Positions 48,271 to 57,493 of a stretch of 64,000 bases of DNA are shown here, one piece after another. The stretch's first letter is position 1; each line of letters opens with the position of its first letter. Position numbers and translations under genes: made by a program. Below the pieces are notes generated by a model, which did no database searches, was not told the origin of the DNA, and was given only the letters and a program-made list of their open reading frames with translations. This DNA comes from Sphingomonas sp. AX6. Its GTDB lineage: Bacteria; Pseudomonadota; Alphaproteobacteria; Sphingomonadales; Sphingomonadaceae. The DNA lies in assembly GCF_902506605.1 (NCBI RefSeq), contig NZ_LR733979.1:2092008-2156007 (forward strand), read 5' to 3'.

Positions 48271-49402
48271 AGACGCGTGCCAGGATATCGCCGTATATTT
48301 CCGACAAGGTTTGAAGATCGGTCACGCTGACCGCTTCGTCCAATTTGTGCATGGTCGCGTTGAGCAGGCCGAATTCGACCACCGGACACAGCCTTGACAG
48401 GAAACGCGCGTCCGATGTGCCGCCGCTGGTCGACAGTTCCGGACGGATACCGGTCCGCGCCTCCACCGCGTCCGATACCAGCGATGACAGTGCGCCGGGC
48501 TCGGTCAGAAACGCCTCGCCGCTCACCCGGACATCGACGATCGCGCCGGGCGCATGGCGCTGGACTATGTCCGTGATGCGCGCGCCCAGTTCGTCGCCGC
48601 GGTGGAGGTCGTTGAAGCGGATCGACAGTCGCGCCGCAGCTCGCGCGGGGATGACGTTGGTCGCCGGGTTGCCCACATTCAGGTCGGTGACCTCGATATT
48701 CGACGGCTGGAACCAGTCGGTGCCTTCGTCCAGCTTGATCGCTTCGATTTCGGACAGCGCAGCAACCAATCGCGGGATCGGATTGTTGGCCAGATGCGGA
48801 TAGGCGACATGCCCCTGACGCCCCTCGACAGTGATCCAGATATTGACCGATCCGCGCCGCCCGATCTTGAGCGTGTCGCCCAGCCGGTTGGCCGATGTCG
48901 GTTCCCCCACCAGGCACAAATCGGGCGCCAGCCCGCGCGCCACCATCCGGTCGATCAGCGCACGAGTGCCGTAGATCGCCGGACCTTCCTCGTCGCCGGT
49001 GATGATCAGGCTGAGCGTGCCGGGATGATCGCGATGGCGTGCGGCGGCGTGGGTGAAGGCGGCGATCGCCCCCTTCATGTCGACCGCCCCGCGTCCATAG
49101 AGCAGGTCGCCGCGTACCTCGGCCGCAAAGGGATCGCTTTCCCATCCGCTGCCCGGAGGGACGACGTCCAGGTGACCGGCAAAGGCGAAATGCGTACCCC
49201 CCGATCCTCGCGCCGCGAGCAGATTCTCCACTGGCCCGTCGGGGGCTTCGCCCGCCATGAAACGATCGACCTCGAAGCCCTGCGCGACCAATGCGGCTTC
49301 CATCACATCGAACACAGCGCCGCGTGCGGGCGTCACGCTTTCGGCGTCGATCAACGCCTTGGTCAGTTCGATCAGGTCGGGCATGATGGCGGGATGGCTC
49401 AT
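48260..49402 (-). CDS. dapE: succinyl-diaminopimelate desuccinylase
   Basis: 380-residue M20-family zinc hydrolase of the lysine/diaminopimelate pathway. Motifs: FAGHLDVVPPG, GRGAVDMKGAIAAF, ITGDEEGPA (catalytic Glu and metal Glu), VGEPTSANRLGD and GGTSDARF. The start is either the ATG at 49402 or the inner ATG at 49384 (MPDLIELTKAL), which aligns better with usual DapE starts; neither has a clear Shine-Dalgarno. The divergent cupin gene starts only 11 or 29 bases away. Confidence 0.93.
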   Translation of the reverse strand: MSHPAIMPDLIELTKALIDAESVTPARGAVFDVMEAALVAQGFEVDRFMAGEAPDGPVENLLAARGSGGTHFAFAGHLDVVPPGSGWESDPFAAEVRGDLLYGRGAVDMKGAIAAFTHAAARHRDHPGTLSLIITGDEEGPAIYGTRALIDRMVARGLAPDLCLVGEPTSANRLGDTLKIGRRGSVNIWITVEGRQGHVAYPHLANNPIPRLVAALSEIEAIKLDEGTDWFQPSNIEVTDLNVGNPATNVIPARAAARLSIRFNDLHRGDELGARITDIVQRHAPGAIVDVRVSGEAFLTEPGALSSLVSDAVEARTGIRPELSTSGGTSDARFLSRLCPVVEFGLLNATMHKLDEAVSVTDLQTLSEIYGDILARVFTP

Positions 49403-49413
49403 CGGAGGATGCA

Positions 49414-49860
49414 TTGCCCAAGCTGTCGCTCGACACAATCCCGCAGACCAATGCGACCGGATATCCGCCCAAATATGCGGGGGCGGTCGAAGGGCGGTTG
49501 TATCGCCGCCTTGCGCCGCCATCGGGACTGACCGATTTCGGCGTCAGCCACGTCACGCTGAAACCCGGCGCCTGGTCGTCGCACCGTCATTGGCATGAGG
49601 GCGAGGACGAATTCGTCGTGATGTTGGCGGGTGAAGCGGTATTGGTCGATGACCAGGGCGAACATCCGATGCGCCCCGGCGATTGCGCCACCTTTCCAAA
49701 GGGCGACGGTAACGGCCATATGCTTCAGAATCGGTCCGACGCGGATTGCGTCTTCATCGCCGTCGGCAGGTCGTCTGCCAGCGAATGCCATTATCCTGAC
49801 ATCGACATGCATCTGACGCCCGGCCGCGGCTTTCACCGCAAAGATGATACGGATTTCTGA
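49414..49860 (+). CDS. cupin-domain protein
   Basis: 148 residues with a single cupin barrel: metal-binding His in GAWSSHRHWHEGEDEFVVML and the second motif HPMRPGDCATFPKGDGNGHML. Typical of small metal-dependent sugar-binding or dioxygenase-like cupins; substrate unknown. The start is a TTG (49414) with GGAGG five bases upstream; no in-frame ATG exists near. Confidence 0.85.
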   Translation: MPKLSLDTIPQTNATGYPPKYAGAVEGRLYRRLAPPSGLTDFGVSHVTLKPGAWSSHRHWHEGEDEFVVMLAGEAVLVDDQGEHPMRPGDCATFPKGDGNGHMLQNRSDADCVFIAVGRSSASECHYPDIDMHLTPGRGFHRKDDTDF

Positions 49861-49864
49861 CCGA

Positions 49865-50089
49865 TTAGTGGTGCGGTTCGAAGATGCGACGGCAAATCGC
49901 AAAGGGTTCGCTGGCGCCGAACAACTCGCTGCCCGATTGCATCGCTTCTACCGCTACAACTTCCAGATCGATCGGAGTGCCGCCCTGATCCAATGCCAGC
50001 CTACCGCCGACTTCGGGCAACACGCCCATTTCGACGGTATCCAGGAAACGGGCGTGATCGCCCCCCAGAATCAATCGCACTGCAGGCAT
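49865..50089 (-). CDS. small conserved-looking protein, hypothetical
   Basis: 74 residues (RLILGGDHARFLDTVEMG, GGRLALDQGGTPIDLEVVAVEAMQ, ICRRIFEPHH). Balanced composition and a strong Shine-Dalgarno (GAGGGGG, six bases before the ATG) support it as real. It is convergent with the cupin gene, four bases between stops. No family recognised. Confidence 0.6.
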   Translation of the reverse strand: MPAVRLILGGDHARFLDTVEMGVLPEVGGRLALDQGGTPIDLEVVAVEAMQSGSELFGASEPFAICRRIFEPHH

Positions 50090-50265
50090 GGTCTGCCCCC
50101 TCTAAACGCATACACAGCTCGACCCGAACGGCGGTCTAGACGGTCCGAAAAAGCCGGTCGATACCCGATCGTCGCAGGTGCTAGATGACCATAACTCATT
50201 GAGCGCGAAGCGGTTCCGCGTCGAGCGGCACTGCGCCGAGAGGTTAAGCAGGCGGGACCGGCCGG

Positions 50266-50931
50266 TTATCCGGCGGGCTGCTCATATTGTTCGAGCACCC
50301 ATTCCTCTTCCTGCGCAGACCCGATCCAGTCCTGCATGAACGGGTGGGCGAGCACCGCCTGCATATAGGCGGGGGCGAATCGTGCGACGGGTAGCGAATA
50401 GGTAACGAGGCGGGTGATCACAGGCGCGTACATGATGTCCGCCGCGCCGAACTCGCCGAACAGGAAATCGCCGCCGCCGCCATAGCGCGCGCGCGCCTGT
50501 GCCCAGAGTTCCATGATCCGCTGTATATCGGCCATTACATCTGCGTCAGGGCGTTTGGGTTCGTAGACTTGGCGGATGTTCATCGGGCATCGACGGCGGA
50601 GTGCGGCAAAGCCGGAATGCATTTCGGCGGCCATCGACCGCGCCATTGCGCGTGCGCCTTCGTCGGCGGGCCAGAATTTATCGCCGCCTGATTTTTCGTT
50701 GAGATATTCGACGATCGCCAGGCTGTCCCACACGACCACGTCGCCGTCCCACAGGATCGGCACCTTGCCGCCGCCGGGCGCGAATTCGTCGCCTTCGCGG
50801 CGCTGGTCCCATTCGGCGTCGTAGAGCGGTACGACGACCTCTTCGAACTTCAGTCCCGATTGCTTGGCCGCGAGCCAGCCGCGCAGTGACCAGGAGGAAT
50901 AGGCTTTGTTGCCGATGAAGAGCTTGAGCAT
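50266..50931 (-). CDS. glutathione S-transferase family protein
   Basis: 221 residues. Thioredoxin-like N-terminal domain with the active-site Ser in AYSSWSLRGW and the glutathione-binding KVPILWDGDVVVWDSLAI; helical C-terminal domain after residue 85. Resembles bacterial zeta/maleylacetoacetate-like or YfcF/YfcG-type GSTs; substrate cannot be told. Divergent from exoD. Confidence 0.9.
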   Translation of the reverse strand: MLKLFIGNKAYSSWSLRGWLAAKQSGLKFEEVVVPLYDAEWDQRREGDEFAPGGGKVPILWDGDVVVWDSLAIVEYLNEKSGGDKFWPADEGARAMARSMAAEMHSGFAALRRRCPMNIRQVYEPKRPDADVMADIQRIMELWAQARARYGGGGDFLFGEFGAADIMYAPVITRLVTYSLPVARFAPAYMQAVLAHPFMQDWIGSAQEEEWVLEQYEQPAG

Positions 50932-51005
50932 GGGGGAGGGGATAGCGGCAGGCGCGTGCCTCTGTCGAGCGCAAGGAACCGCCGGATGGTCATTTCGTTG
51001 GCGGC

Positions 51006-51605
51006 ATGATGGCCGATGATCCCCATAGCGTGACCGAAATCCTCTCTCGCCTGCGCGACGTGGGCGAAAACGCGCACCGCGATCCGGTCGAACTCGGCGA
51101 AGCGGTGGAAGCCTTCGGCAAACGCAGCGTCGGACCGTTCCTGCTGATCCCCGCGCTGATCGAGGTATCGCCGATCGGCGGGATCCCCGCAGTCCCGACC
51201 TTGCTCGCCATCATCATCGCGCTATCGGCGGCACAGATACTGTTCGGGCGCGACCATATCTGGCTTCCCGGCTTCCTCGAACGACGTCACGTCAAGGGTG
51301 ACAAGGTGGTGAAAGCCGCCGACAAGCTGCGCGGCGTTGGACGGTGGATGGACCGCTGGTTCCACGGACGATTGAAATGGCTGACCGGCCCGCCGTTCGA
51401 CCGGATTGCGGCGGGGATGTGCATCCTGCTGTGCGCCACCGTCCCGCCGCTCGAGTTGATCCCGTTTGCCAGCACGGCACCGATGGCAGCGATCGCAGCG
51501 TTCGGGCTGGCGCTGCTGGTCCGGGACGGCGCGTTGATGGTGCTGGCAATGGTGGCGTCGGTCGCGGCGCTGGGGTTCGCCGGGGTGGCGTTGCTGGGGC
51601 AGTAA
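51006..51605 (+). CDS. exopolysaccharide synthesis ExoD family membrane protein
   Basis: 199 residues. The N-terminal SVTEILSRLRDVGE and GPFLLIPALIEVSPIGGIPAVPTLLA motif is characteristic of ExoD; three to four membrane spans follow. ExoD relatives affect exopolysaccharide production and alkali tolerance in rhizobia; the mechanism is unknown. Start at 51006 or the neighbouring ATG at 51009. Confidence 0.88.
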   Translation: MMADDPHSVTEILSRLRDVGENAHRDPVELGEAVEAFGKRSVGPFLLIPALIEVSPIGGIPAVPTLLAIIIALSAAQILFGRDHIWLPGFLERRHVKGDKVVKAADKLRGVGRWMDRWFHGRLKWLTGPPFDRIAAGMCILLCATVPPLELIPFASTAPMAAIAAFGLALLVRDGALMVLAMVASVAALGFAGVALLGQ

Positions 51606-51633
51606 TTATGGATGCGATAGCGTAACCCCACCA

Positions 51634-51755
51634 CCGTTTGTCCCGAGTAGCCTTCGAGTAGCGGCGTCAGCCGCGTATCGAGAAGGCGTATCGAGGGAGG
51701 GAGCCTGTCTCGATACGGGTTCCCGACAAGCTCGAACCCTACCCGACACCAACGG
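51634..51755. repeat. palindromic repeat family C, copy 2 (exoD-engB spacer)
   Basis: Matches the reverse complement of 6711-6812: CCCGAGTAGCCTTCGAG, GTATCGAGAAGGCGTATCGA, CTCGATACGGG and CGACAAGCTCGA. It has an extra internal segment (TAGCGGCGTCAGCCGCGTA) absent from copy 1. Confidence 0.85.
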
Positions 51756-51776
51756 ATTTGGGGCGGAGGGGAGCCT

Positions 51777-52415
51777 CTAACCGATCGCCTCGATTACCGC
51801 CGCACGCAACTCCGCGATCCCCATGCCCTTCTCGCTCGATGTCTGAAGAATCTCGGGATGGGCCGCAGGGCGTTTGCGGGCTTCGTTCGCGGTCGATTGC
51901 GCGACTGCTTCCAGTTCGCTCGCCTTGATCTTGTCGGCCTTAGTCAGGACCAGGCGGTAGCTGACGGCGGCCTTGTCGAGCATGTCCATGATCTCGCGAT
52001 CGACATCCTTGATGCCGTGGCGGCTGTCGATCAGCACCAACGTCCGCTTCAACGCCTGACGCCCGCGCAGATAGTCGTTTACCAAGAAGCGCCATTTCTT
52101 GACGATGTCCTTGGGCGCCTTGGCAAAGCCGTATCCGGGCATATCGACCAGTCGGAAGTTGAGCGGCTCGCCCACGTCGAAGAAGTTCAGCTCCTGCGTG
52201 CGGCCCGGCGTATTCGACGTGCGCGCCAATCCGTTGCGCCCGGTCAACGCGTTGAGCAGCGACGATTTGCCGACGTTCGACCGGCCCGCAAACGCCACTT
52301 CCGGCGCATCGGCATCGGGAATGAATTGCAGGCTGGGTGCCGATTTCAGAAAGGCGATCGGACCGGCGAAGGTTTTTCGCGCGAACTCGATCGTTTCCTC
52401 GTCGAAACCGCTCAT
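51777..52415 (-). CDS. engB: ribosome biogenesis GTP-binding protein YihA/YsxC (EngB)
   Basis: 212-residue TRAFAC GTPase of 50S assembly. G1 [13 protein letters not shown]2/G3 region [11 protein letters not shown] and DMPGYGFA, G4 TKADK are all present. The start overlaps the yidC stop by four bases (ATGA), so it is the last gene of the rpmH-rnpA-yidD-yidC-engB run. Confidence 0.96.
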   Translation of the reverse strand: MSGFDEETIEFARKTFAGPIAFLKSAPSLQFIPDADAPEVAFAGRSNVGKSSLLNALTGRNGLARTSNTPGRTQELNFFDVGEPLNFRLVDMPGYGFAKAPKDIVKKWRFLVNDYLRGRQALKRTLVLIDSRHGIKDVDREIMDMLDKAAVSYRLVLTKADKIKASELEAVAQSTANEARKRPAAHPEILQTSSEKGMGIAELRAAVIEAIG

Positions 52416-54121
52416 TTGCTCGGCTTCGCGGGCGCAGTCTTCAGGGCGGGATGCCGCGAATAGAGCCATTGCTGCTGCGCGATGGTCAGCAGGTTCGACG
52501 TGATCCAGTACACCTGAAGGCCGACCGCGAAAGGTGCCATCACGAACATCAGCACCCACGGCATCAGCGCGAACACCTGCTTCTGGATTTCGTCCATCGG
52601 CGCGGGGTTCAGTTTGAACTGGAAGTACATCGAAATGCCCAGCAGGATCGGGAACACGCCGATGTGCAGGAAGCTGGGCGGAGTGAACGCGAGCAGCCCG
52701 AACAGGTTGAGCGGGGTCAGCGGATCGGGCGCGGACAGATCCTGAATCCACAGAACGAACGGCTGGTGACGCATTTCGATCGTCAGCATCAGCACCTTGT
52801 ACAGCGCATAGAAGATCGGAATCTGGAGCAAGGTCGGCAGGCAGCCCGCGAGCGGATTGACCTTTTCATCCTTGTACAGCTTCATCATTTCCTGCTGGAG
52901 GCGCGGCTTGTCTTCCTTGTGGCGCTCCTGGAGCGCCTTCATCTTCGGCTGGATTGCCCGCATCGACGCGAAGGACGCGAACTGCTTTTGCGCGATCGGG
53001 AACATGATCAGGCGGATGGTGAAGGTCAGCAGGATGATCGCAAGGCCGAAATTGCCAACCAGGCGAAACAGCCAGTCGAGATAGTGGAAGATCGGCTTTT
53101 CGACGATTTCGAACCAGCCCCAGTCGATCGCCTTGCCGAACAGCGGGATGCCCTCTGCCTCATATTGATCGAGCAGATCGACTTCCTTCGCGCCCGCAAA
53201 GAAGCGCGAGGTGGAGACGAGCGCCTGCCCAGGCTGGATGACCCGCGCCTGATTGGCCTGGTAGAAAGCCTGATAATTGCCGTTACCGGTCGGGCGGAAT
53301 CGCAGATCGACCTGCGATCCCTGATCGGGGACCAGCGCCGCCAGCCAATAGATGTCGGTGAACCCGACCCAGCCGCCACGGCTGGCGAAGCTCAGCGGCT
53401 GTTCGTCGAGATCGTCATAGTCGTTGGTGTAATCGACACGACCGCCGTGCGAGACCATCGGTCCGGCATGGATCGTCCAGGTGTCGGTATCGGCCGAATC
53501 CTGATGGCGGTTGAGATAGGCATAGGGCGCGGCGCTGACGGCCTGAGCCCCGGTGTTTGCCGCGACCTGGCGGACCGAGAACATATAGCCCTTATCGACC
53601 GATATCTGCATCCGGAAGGTATGGCCATTGCTGACCGTGCTCAGCGTCACCGGTGTCTCCGGGGTCAGGCGGTTGCCGCTGGCGGTCCAGACGGTGTCCG
53701 GACCGGGCGCGCCGAGCCCGTCGCCCGACCAGCCGAAGCTGGCGAAATAGGCGTTTTCGGTGCCCGATGGCGACAAAAGCCGGATCGGATCGCTATTCTC
53801 GGCAATGGTCTCTGCATGACGGACCAGCACCAGATCGTCGATCCGCGCGCCGCGCAGGTTGAGCGAACCGCGCACGCGCGGGGTTTCGATCGCGATGCGC
53901 GGGCTTTCGCGCAGCACTGCGGTTCGGTCGCGAAGTTCGGTCGGCGTATCGGGCGTCGATACCGCGCGCGGATCGGGCTGGGCGACGGTTTTGCCACCCT
54001 CGATCGTGACGGGCGGGGGCGGTGTCGGGAAGAAGCGACCGACGATCGGCTCCCAGGCGAACAGGATGATCGCGGCAATCACCGCGAAGATCAGGAAATT
54101 CTTCTGTTCTTCTTTCACCAA
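52412..54121 (-). CDS. yidC: membrane protein insertase YidC
   Basis: 569 residues. An N-terminal anchor ([19 protein letters not shown]), a large periplasmic domain (about 60-350) and the five-span insertase core (about 360-545) with [32 protein letters not shown]-type features. It inserts and folds inner-membrane proteins alone or with SecYEG. yidD is 25 bases upstream and engB overlaps downstream. Confidence 0.97.
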   Translation of the reverse strand: MVKEEQKNFLIFAVIAAIILFAWEPIVGRFFPTPPPPVTIEGGKTVAQPDPRAVSTPDTPTELRDRTAVLRESPRIAIETPRVRGSLNLRGARIDDLVLVRHAETIAENSDPIRLLSPSGTENAYFASFGWSGDGLGAPGPDTVWTASGNRLTPETPVTLSTVSNGHTFRMQISVDKGYMFSVRQVAANTGAQAVSAAPYAYLNRHQDSADTDTWTIHAGPMVSHGGRVDYTNDYDDLDEQPLSFASRGGWVGFTDIYWLAALVPDQGSQVDLRFRPTGNGNYQAFYQANQARVIQPGQALVSTSRFFAGAKEVDLLDQYEAEGIPLFGKAIDWGWFEIVEKPIFHYLDWLFRLVGNFGLAIILLTFTIRLIMFPIAQKQFASFASMRAIQPKMKALQERHKEDKPRLQQEMMKLYKDEKVNPLAGCLPTLLQIPIFYALYKVLMLTIEMRHQPFVLWIQDLSAPDPLTPLNLFGLLAFTPPSFLHIGVFPILLGISMYFQFKLNPAPMDEIQKQVFALMPWVLMFVMAPFAVGLQVYWITSNLLTIAQQQWLYSRHPALKTAPAKPSK

Positions 54122-54146
54122 ACGTCCTTGAAATCAGTTCCGCCCG

Positions 54147-54359
54147 TCAGGGTACGGGATCATGTCCCGATCCACCCCAGGGATGGCAGCGCCCGATGCG
54201 TCGCGCGGCAAGCCAGCCCCCTTTGAGAGCCCCATAGCGGCGAAGTGCCTCGATTGCATAGGCCGAACAGGACGGCGAATAGCGGCAGGAGGGCGGCAGG
54301 ATGACCGAGGGACCAAGTTGCCAGCCGCGCGCGATGAGGATGAGGAACTTTGCGATCAT
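54147..54359 (-). CDS. yidD: membrane protein insertion efficiency factor YidD
   Basis: 70 residues with the conserved YidD core: [19 protein letters not shown] and [15 protein letters not shown] (three conserved Cys). The ATG at 54359 ([15 protein letters not shown]) is the natural start. It lies between yidC and rnpA as usual, but a family B repeat is inserted between it and rnpA. Confidence 0.93.
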   Translation of the reverse strand: MIAKFLILIARGWQLGPSVILPPSCRYSPSCSAYAIEALRRYGALKGGWLAARRIGRCHPWGGSGHDPVP

Positions 54360-54378
54360 GGGGTTGCCACACAATAAC

Positions 54379-54489
54379 CGTCACCCCGGCCGACGTGCCG
54401 GGGTCCACTCCGCCGCTTGCGCAGCGTCCGTGCTGTTAGCCGAAAACCATGCCGCCCGGTGGACCCCGGCACTACGGCCGGGGTGACGG
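54379..54489. repeat. palindromic repeat family B, copy 2 (rnpA-yidD spacer)
   Basis: Bounded by CCGTCACCCCGGCCGACGTG and CTACGGCCGGGGTGACGG, inner GGGGTCC and GTGGACCCCGGC, as in 38189-38297; the middle has diverged. It sits inside a normally compact operon. Confidence 0.85.
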
Positions 54490-54519
54490 AGGCGACGGTC
54501 GCGTGACTGGAGGCCCAAA

Positions 54520-54837
54520 TCATCGCCGCACCTTTTTCAGCGCTTTCGACAACTCGGCCCGCAAGTCCGCGAAGTCGCGTTCGACGCCGCTCGCGCGCCC
54601 GATCAGCACATGGTCCGCGCCGGCGATCCCCTCGACCGGAAGCAGTTCACGCGCGAGTTCGCGCAGCCGGCGTTTCATCCGGTTGCGCGTCACCGCGTTG
54701 CCGACTTTTTTGGAAACCGTGTAACCGATTCGCATCGTGGGCGAATCGTCCGCGCGTTCGCGGACCAGCAGGACGAAGCCGGGCATCGGTGCCCGCCTTC
54801 CGCTGTTGGCGGCGAGGAAATCCCCCCGCCGCGTCAA
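54520..54837 (-). CDS. rnpA: ribonuclease P protein component
   Basis: About 105 residues; protein subunit of RNase P, tRNA 5' maturation. The signature RNRMKRRLRELAREL with KKVGNAVTRN ahead is intact. No ATG is available: I use the TTG at 54837 (MTRRGDFLAANSGRR), five bases after the rpmH stop and without a Shine-Dalgarno, which implies translation coupled to rpmH. A CTG overlapping the rpmH stop (54846) is the alternative. Confidence 0.9.
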   Translation of the reverse strand: MTRRGDFLAANSGRRAPMPGFVLLVRERADDSPTMRIGYTVSKKVGNAVTRNRMKRRLRELARELLPVEGIAGADHVLIGRASGVERDFADLRAELSKALKKVRR

Positions 54838-54842
54838 CTGGA

Positions 54843-54977
54843 TCAGGCCGACAGCTTGTTGCGACCGCGTGCGCGCCGCGCCCGGATCACGTTGCGGCCG
54901 CCCGGAGTCGCCATGCGCGAGCGGAAGCCGTGACGGCGTGCGCGCACCAGGTTGCTCGGCTGAAAGGTCCGCTTCAT
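54843..54977 (-). CDS. rpmH: 50S ribosomal protein L34
   Basis: 44 residues: [18 protein letters not shown], then [20 protein letters not shown] and NKLSA. Standard L34. ATG at 54977. It is first in the rnpA-yidD-yidC-engB group and driven by the promoter at 55043-55071. Confidence 0.97.
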   Translation of the reverse strand: MKRTFQPSNLVRARRHGFRSRMATPGGRNVIRARRARGRNKLSA

Positions 54978-55000
54978 CGGTCATTCCCTAAGGTATTCGT

Positions 55001-55029
55001 AAAACCAAAAAGCCGCCATAAGCGGCGGC
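55001..55029 (-). terminator. intrinsic-terminator hairpin at the 5' end of the rpmH transcript
   Basis: GCCGCC and GGCGGC (6 bp) around GCTTAT on the minus strand, followed by TTTTTGGTTTT. It terminates the upstream 101-aa gene, but it also lies about 8 bases downstream of the predicted rpmH start and 24 bases before the rpmH ATG. Confidence 0.75.
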
Positions 55030-55042
55030 CATGTGAGGGGTG

Positions 55043-55071
55043 CGCTTATGCCAAGGCGCCGCCCAAGTCAA
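55043..55071 (-). promoter_or_regulatory. promoter of rpmH
   Basis: Minus strand: TTGACT (55071-55066), 17 bases, TAAGCG (55048-55043), followed by CACCCC. The -35 hexamer includes the TGA stop of the 101-aa gene. Same layout as the rpsT promoter. Confidence 0.65.
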
Positions 55072-55373
55072 CGGGCCGGTTGCGCAATCCGGCCTTCCGC
55101 CCGCGACTTTTCCAGCCGGTGACGACGCAGCGCGCTTTTGCGCTGCAGGGCCTTATCCACAAACGCCTCGACTCGCGGCCAGCGTCGTTTGTGACGGACG
55201 AACAGCCGCCGCGCCTTGCACGAATTGCGCAGCACCAGCCACAGGCCGGCCGCGAACACGAAAATGCCGCCCGGACCCGGAATCACGCCGAGGATTGGCG
55301 ACAGCGCGATCAGCACGAACCCAGTGACGAGTTCGACCATGCGGCGGATCGGCGGGCGTTCGTTCTGCGTCAT
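55068..55373 (-). CDS. small membrane protein with PGPG motif, hypothetical
   Basis: 101 residues. One hairpin-like hydrophobic region (LVTGFVLIALSPILGVIPGPGGIFVFAAGLWLVL) with a PGPG turn, then a strongly basic tail rich in Arg/Lys. Resembles the small PGPGW-type transmembrane proteins; function unknown. Its stop codon lies within the -35 of the rpmH promoter, and an intrinsic terminator follows. Confidence 0.75.
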   Translation of the reverse strand: MTQNERPPIRRMVELVTGFVLIALSPILGVIPGPGGIFVFAAGLWLVLRNSCKARRLFVRHKRRWPRVEAFVDKALQRKSALRRHRLEKSRAEGRIAQPAR

Positions 55374-55486
55374 GCGGTCCAGTTGATGCCGGTTTGTAGG
55401 TGAACAAGCGCTGGACGCGATGAACGGTTCCCTGGACGCGAAAAGCCGCTAAGCTTCGTCACCAATTGGGGTTTTGGGGGACATCG

Positions 55487-56992
55487 ATGGTCGCGACCGT
55501 GGCCACGGCCGCCTATCTGGGGCTGGAAGCGCGCAACGTGGAGGTTCAGGTGCAGGTTGCGCCCGGCGTGCCCGCTTTCGTCGTGGTCGGGCTGCCCGAT
55601 AAGGCGGTGGCCGAAAGTCGCGAGCGGGTGCGCGCCGCCATCGCCGCCATCGGCCTGGCGCTGCCGCCCAAAAGGATCACGGTCAACCTGTCGCCTGCCG
55701 ATCTGCCGAAAGAGGGCTCGCATTACGATTTGCCGATCGCGCTCGGGCTGCTCGGCGCGATGGGGATCGTCGATGCGGAAACGCTGAGCGGCTATGTCGT
55801 GGTCGGGGAACTGAGCCTGGACGGGCGTATCGCGGCGTCGCCCGGCGTGCTGCTCGCCGCGCTGCTGGCGTCTGAGACGGGAAGGGGGCTGGTCTGCCCG
55901 GCGGCGCAAGGACCGGAAGCGAGCTGGGCGGGCGACATCGAGGTGCTCGCCGCGCCCGACCTGATCGCGCTGATGAACCACTTCAAAGGCCATCAATTGC
56001 TCTCCGCTCCGCGACCGGGAGAGGCAGCGCCCGCCGCGCATGGCCCTTGCCTTAGTCAGGTGAAGGGCCAGGAAACCGCGCGCCGCGCGTTGGAGATCGC
56101 CGCTGCCGGTGGCCACAACATGCTGATGGTTGGACCGCCCGGCGCGGGCAAGTCGATGCTGGCTGCGTGTTTGCCCGGCATTTTGCCGCCGCTCGATTCG
56201 GGTGAGGCGCTGGAGGCGTCGATGGTTGCCTCGGTCGCGGGCACGCTTGCCGATGGGCGGCTGACGCGCACGCGCCCCTATCGCAGCCCGCATCACTCGG
56301 CATCGATGGCGGCACTGGTCGGCGGCGGGCTGAAGGTGAAGCCGGGCGAAGTCAGCCTCGCGCATCTGGGTGTGCTGTTCCTCGACGAACTGCCCGAATT
56401 TCAGCGCCCGGTGCTCGATTCGCTACGCCAGCCGCTGGAAACCGGCACGGTCAGCGTGGCGCGTGCAAATGCGCATGTCACGTTTCCGGCGCGCGTTCAG
56501 TTGATCGCCGCGATGAACCCGTGCCGTTGCGGCCATCTGGGTGACCCCGCGCTCGCGTGCAGCCGCGCGCCGCGCTGTGCGGCGGACTATCAGGCGAAGG
56601 TGTCGGGGCCATTGCTCGACCGCATCGACCTTCACATCGAAGTCGAACCGGTCAGCGCCGCCGACCTGATCCTGCCTTCGACCGGAGAGGACAGCGCGAC
56701 CGTTTCCGCCCGCGTCGCTGCCGCCCGCTCCCGTCAGTCGGTGCGCTATGCCGACATCCCCGCACGCACCAATGCCGAGGCCGATGGTGATGCGCTCGAC
56801 GCCGCACAACCCGACGAGGCAGGCAGGAAGCTGCTCGCCGAGGCCGCCGCCGCGATGCGCCTGACCGCGCGTGGCTATACCCGCGTCCTGCGGGTCGCGC
56901 GCACGATTGCCGATCTTGCGGCCAGCGACACCGTGACCAGGGTGCATGTCGCTGAGGCGCTGAGCTATCGGCGGCGCGCGCCGGTGAACTGA
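55487..56992 (+). CDS. comM: YifB/ComM family Mg-chelatase-like AAA ATPase
   Basis: 501 residues. N-terminal Lon-like domain (VEVQVQVAPGVPAFVVVGLPDKAVAESRERVRAA), then an AAA+ core with Walker A GPPGAGKSMLA and Walker B GVLFLDELPEF, and the C-terminal Mg-chelatase-like domain (CRCGHLGDP, LLDRIDLHIEV). ComM relatives are hexameric helicases promoting branch migration during natural transformation. The ATG at 55487 has GGGGGA upstream; the TTG at 55466 is less likely. Confidence 0.93.
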   Translation: MVATVATAAYLGLEARNVEVQVQVAPGVPAFVVVGLPDKAVAESRERVRAAIAAIGLALPPKRITVNLSPADLPKEGSHYDLPIALGLLGAMGIVDAETLSGYVVVGELSLDGRIAASPGVLLAALLASETGRGLVCPAAQGPEASWAGDIEVLAAPDLIALMNHFKGHQLLSAPRPGEAAPAAHGPCLSQVKGQETARRALEIAAAGGHNMLMVGPPGAGKSMLAACLPGILPPLDSGEALEASMVASVAGTLADGRLTRTRPYRSPHHSASMAALVGGGLKVKPGEVSLAHLGVLFLDELPEFQRPVLDSLRQPLETGTVSVARANAHVTFPARVQLIAAMNPCRCGHLGDPALACSRAPRCAADYQAKVSGPLLDRIDLHIEVEPVSAADLILPSTGEDSATVSARVAAARSRQSVRYADIPARTNAEADGDALDAAQPDEAGRKLLAEAAAAMRLTARGYTRVLRVARTIADLAASDTVTRVHVAEALSYRRRAPVN

Positions 56993-57017
56993 GGGTTCCA
57001 GAGGAAGGGATCGGACC

Positions 57018-57416
57018 ATGGATTACGCGTGGATGCCGCTGCAGCGTTACGCCGAGTTTTCGGGTCGGTCGCGCCGCAAGGAATATTGGTTATTTCACTT
57101 GGCGATCATCGTCGTGTTCGTCGCCGTGGTGATCCTGTTCGGCGGAAGCGGCGTCCTGTTCGATCCCTACTCGGTCGGATCGTCGGTAACCGGCGTGGTC
57201 GTGGTGATCGCCGCCCTGGCGCTGGTAATCCCCTCTCTGGCGGTGCAGGTGCGGCGTTTCCACGACCAAAACCGCTCGGGCTGGTTCGTCCTGATCGGGT
57301 TTATCCCCTATGTCGGCAGCCTGATCGTGTTCATATTCATTTTGTTGCCCGGGACGCCGGGCGACAATCGGTTCGGGCCGAACCCGCGCGAAAATGTGGA
57401 TGACGTGTTCGCCTGA
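57018..57416 (+). CDS. DUF805 family membrane protein
   Basis: 132 residues starting MDYAWMPLQRYAEFSGRSRRKEYWLF, the typical DUF805 lead (R/G-rich loop followed by EYW and a span), with three to four spans and VRRFHDQNRSGWFVLI (the conserved RRLHD-type motif). Function unknown. GAGGAAGGGA lies upstream of the ATG, 25 bases after comM. Confidence 0.9.
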   Translation: MDYAWMPLQRYAEFSGRSRRKEYWLFHLAIIVVFVAVVILFGGSGVLFDPYSVGSSVTGVVVVIAALALVIPSLAVQVRRFHDQNRSGWFVLIGFIPYVGSLIVFIFILLPGTPGDNRFGPNPRENVDDVFA

Positions 57417-57493
57417 AACAACGCTAGCGTCTTGCCCACCGTCTGCGGATCGGTTAGCAGCCACGCCTTCGCGATCCTTTCTGGCTTTGCGAT

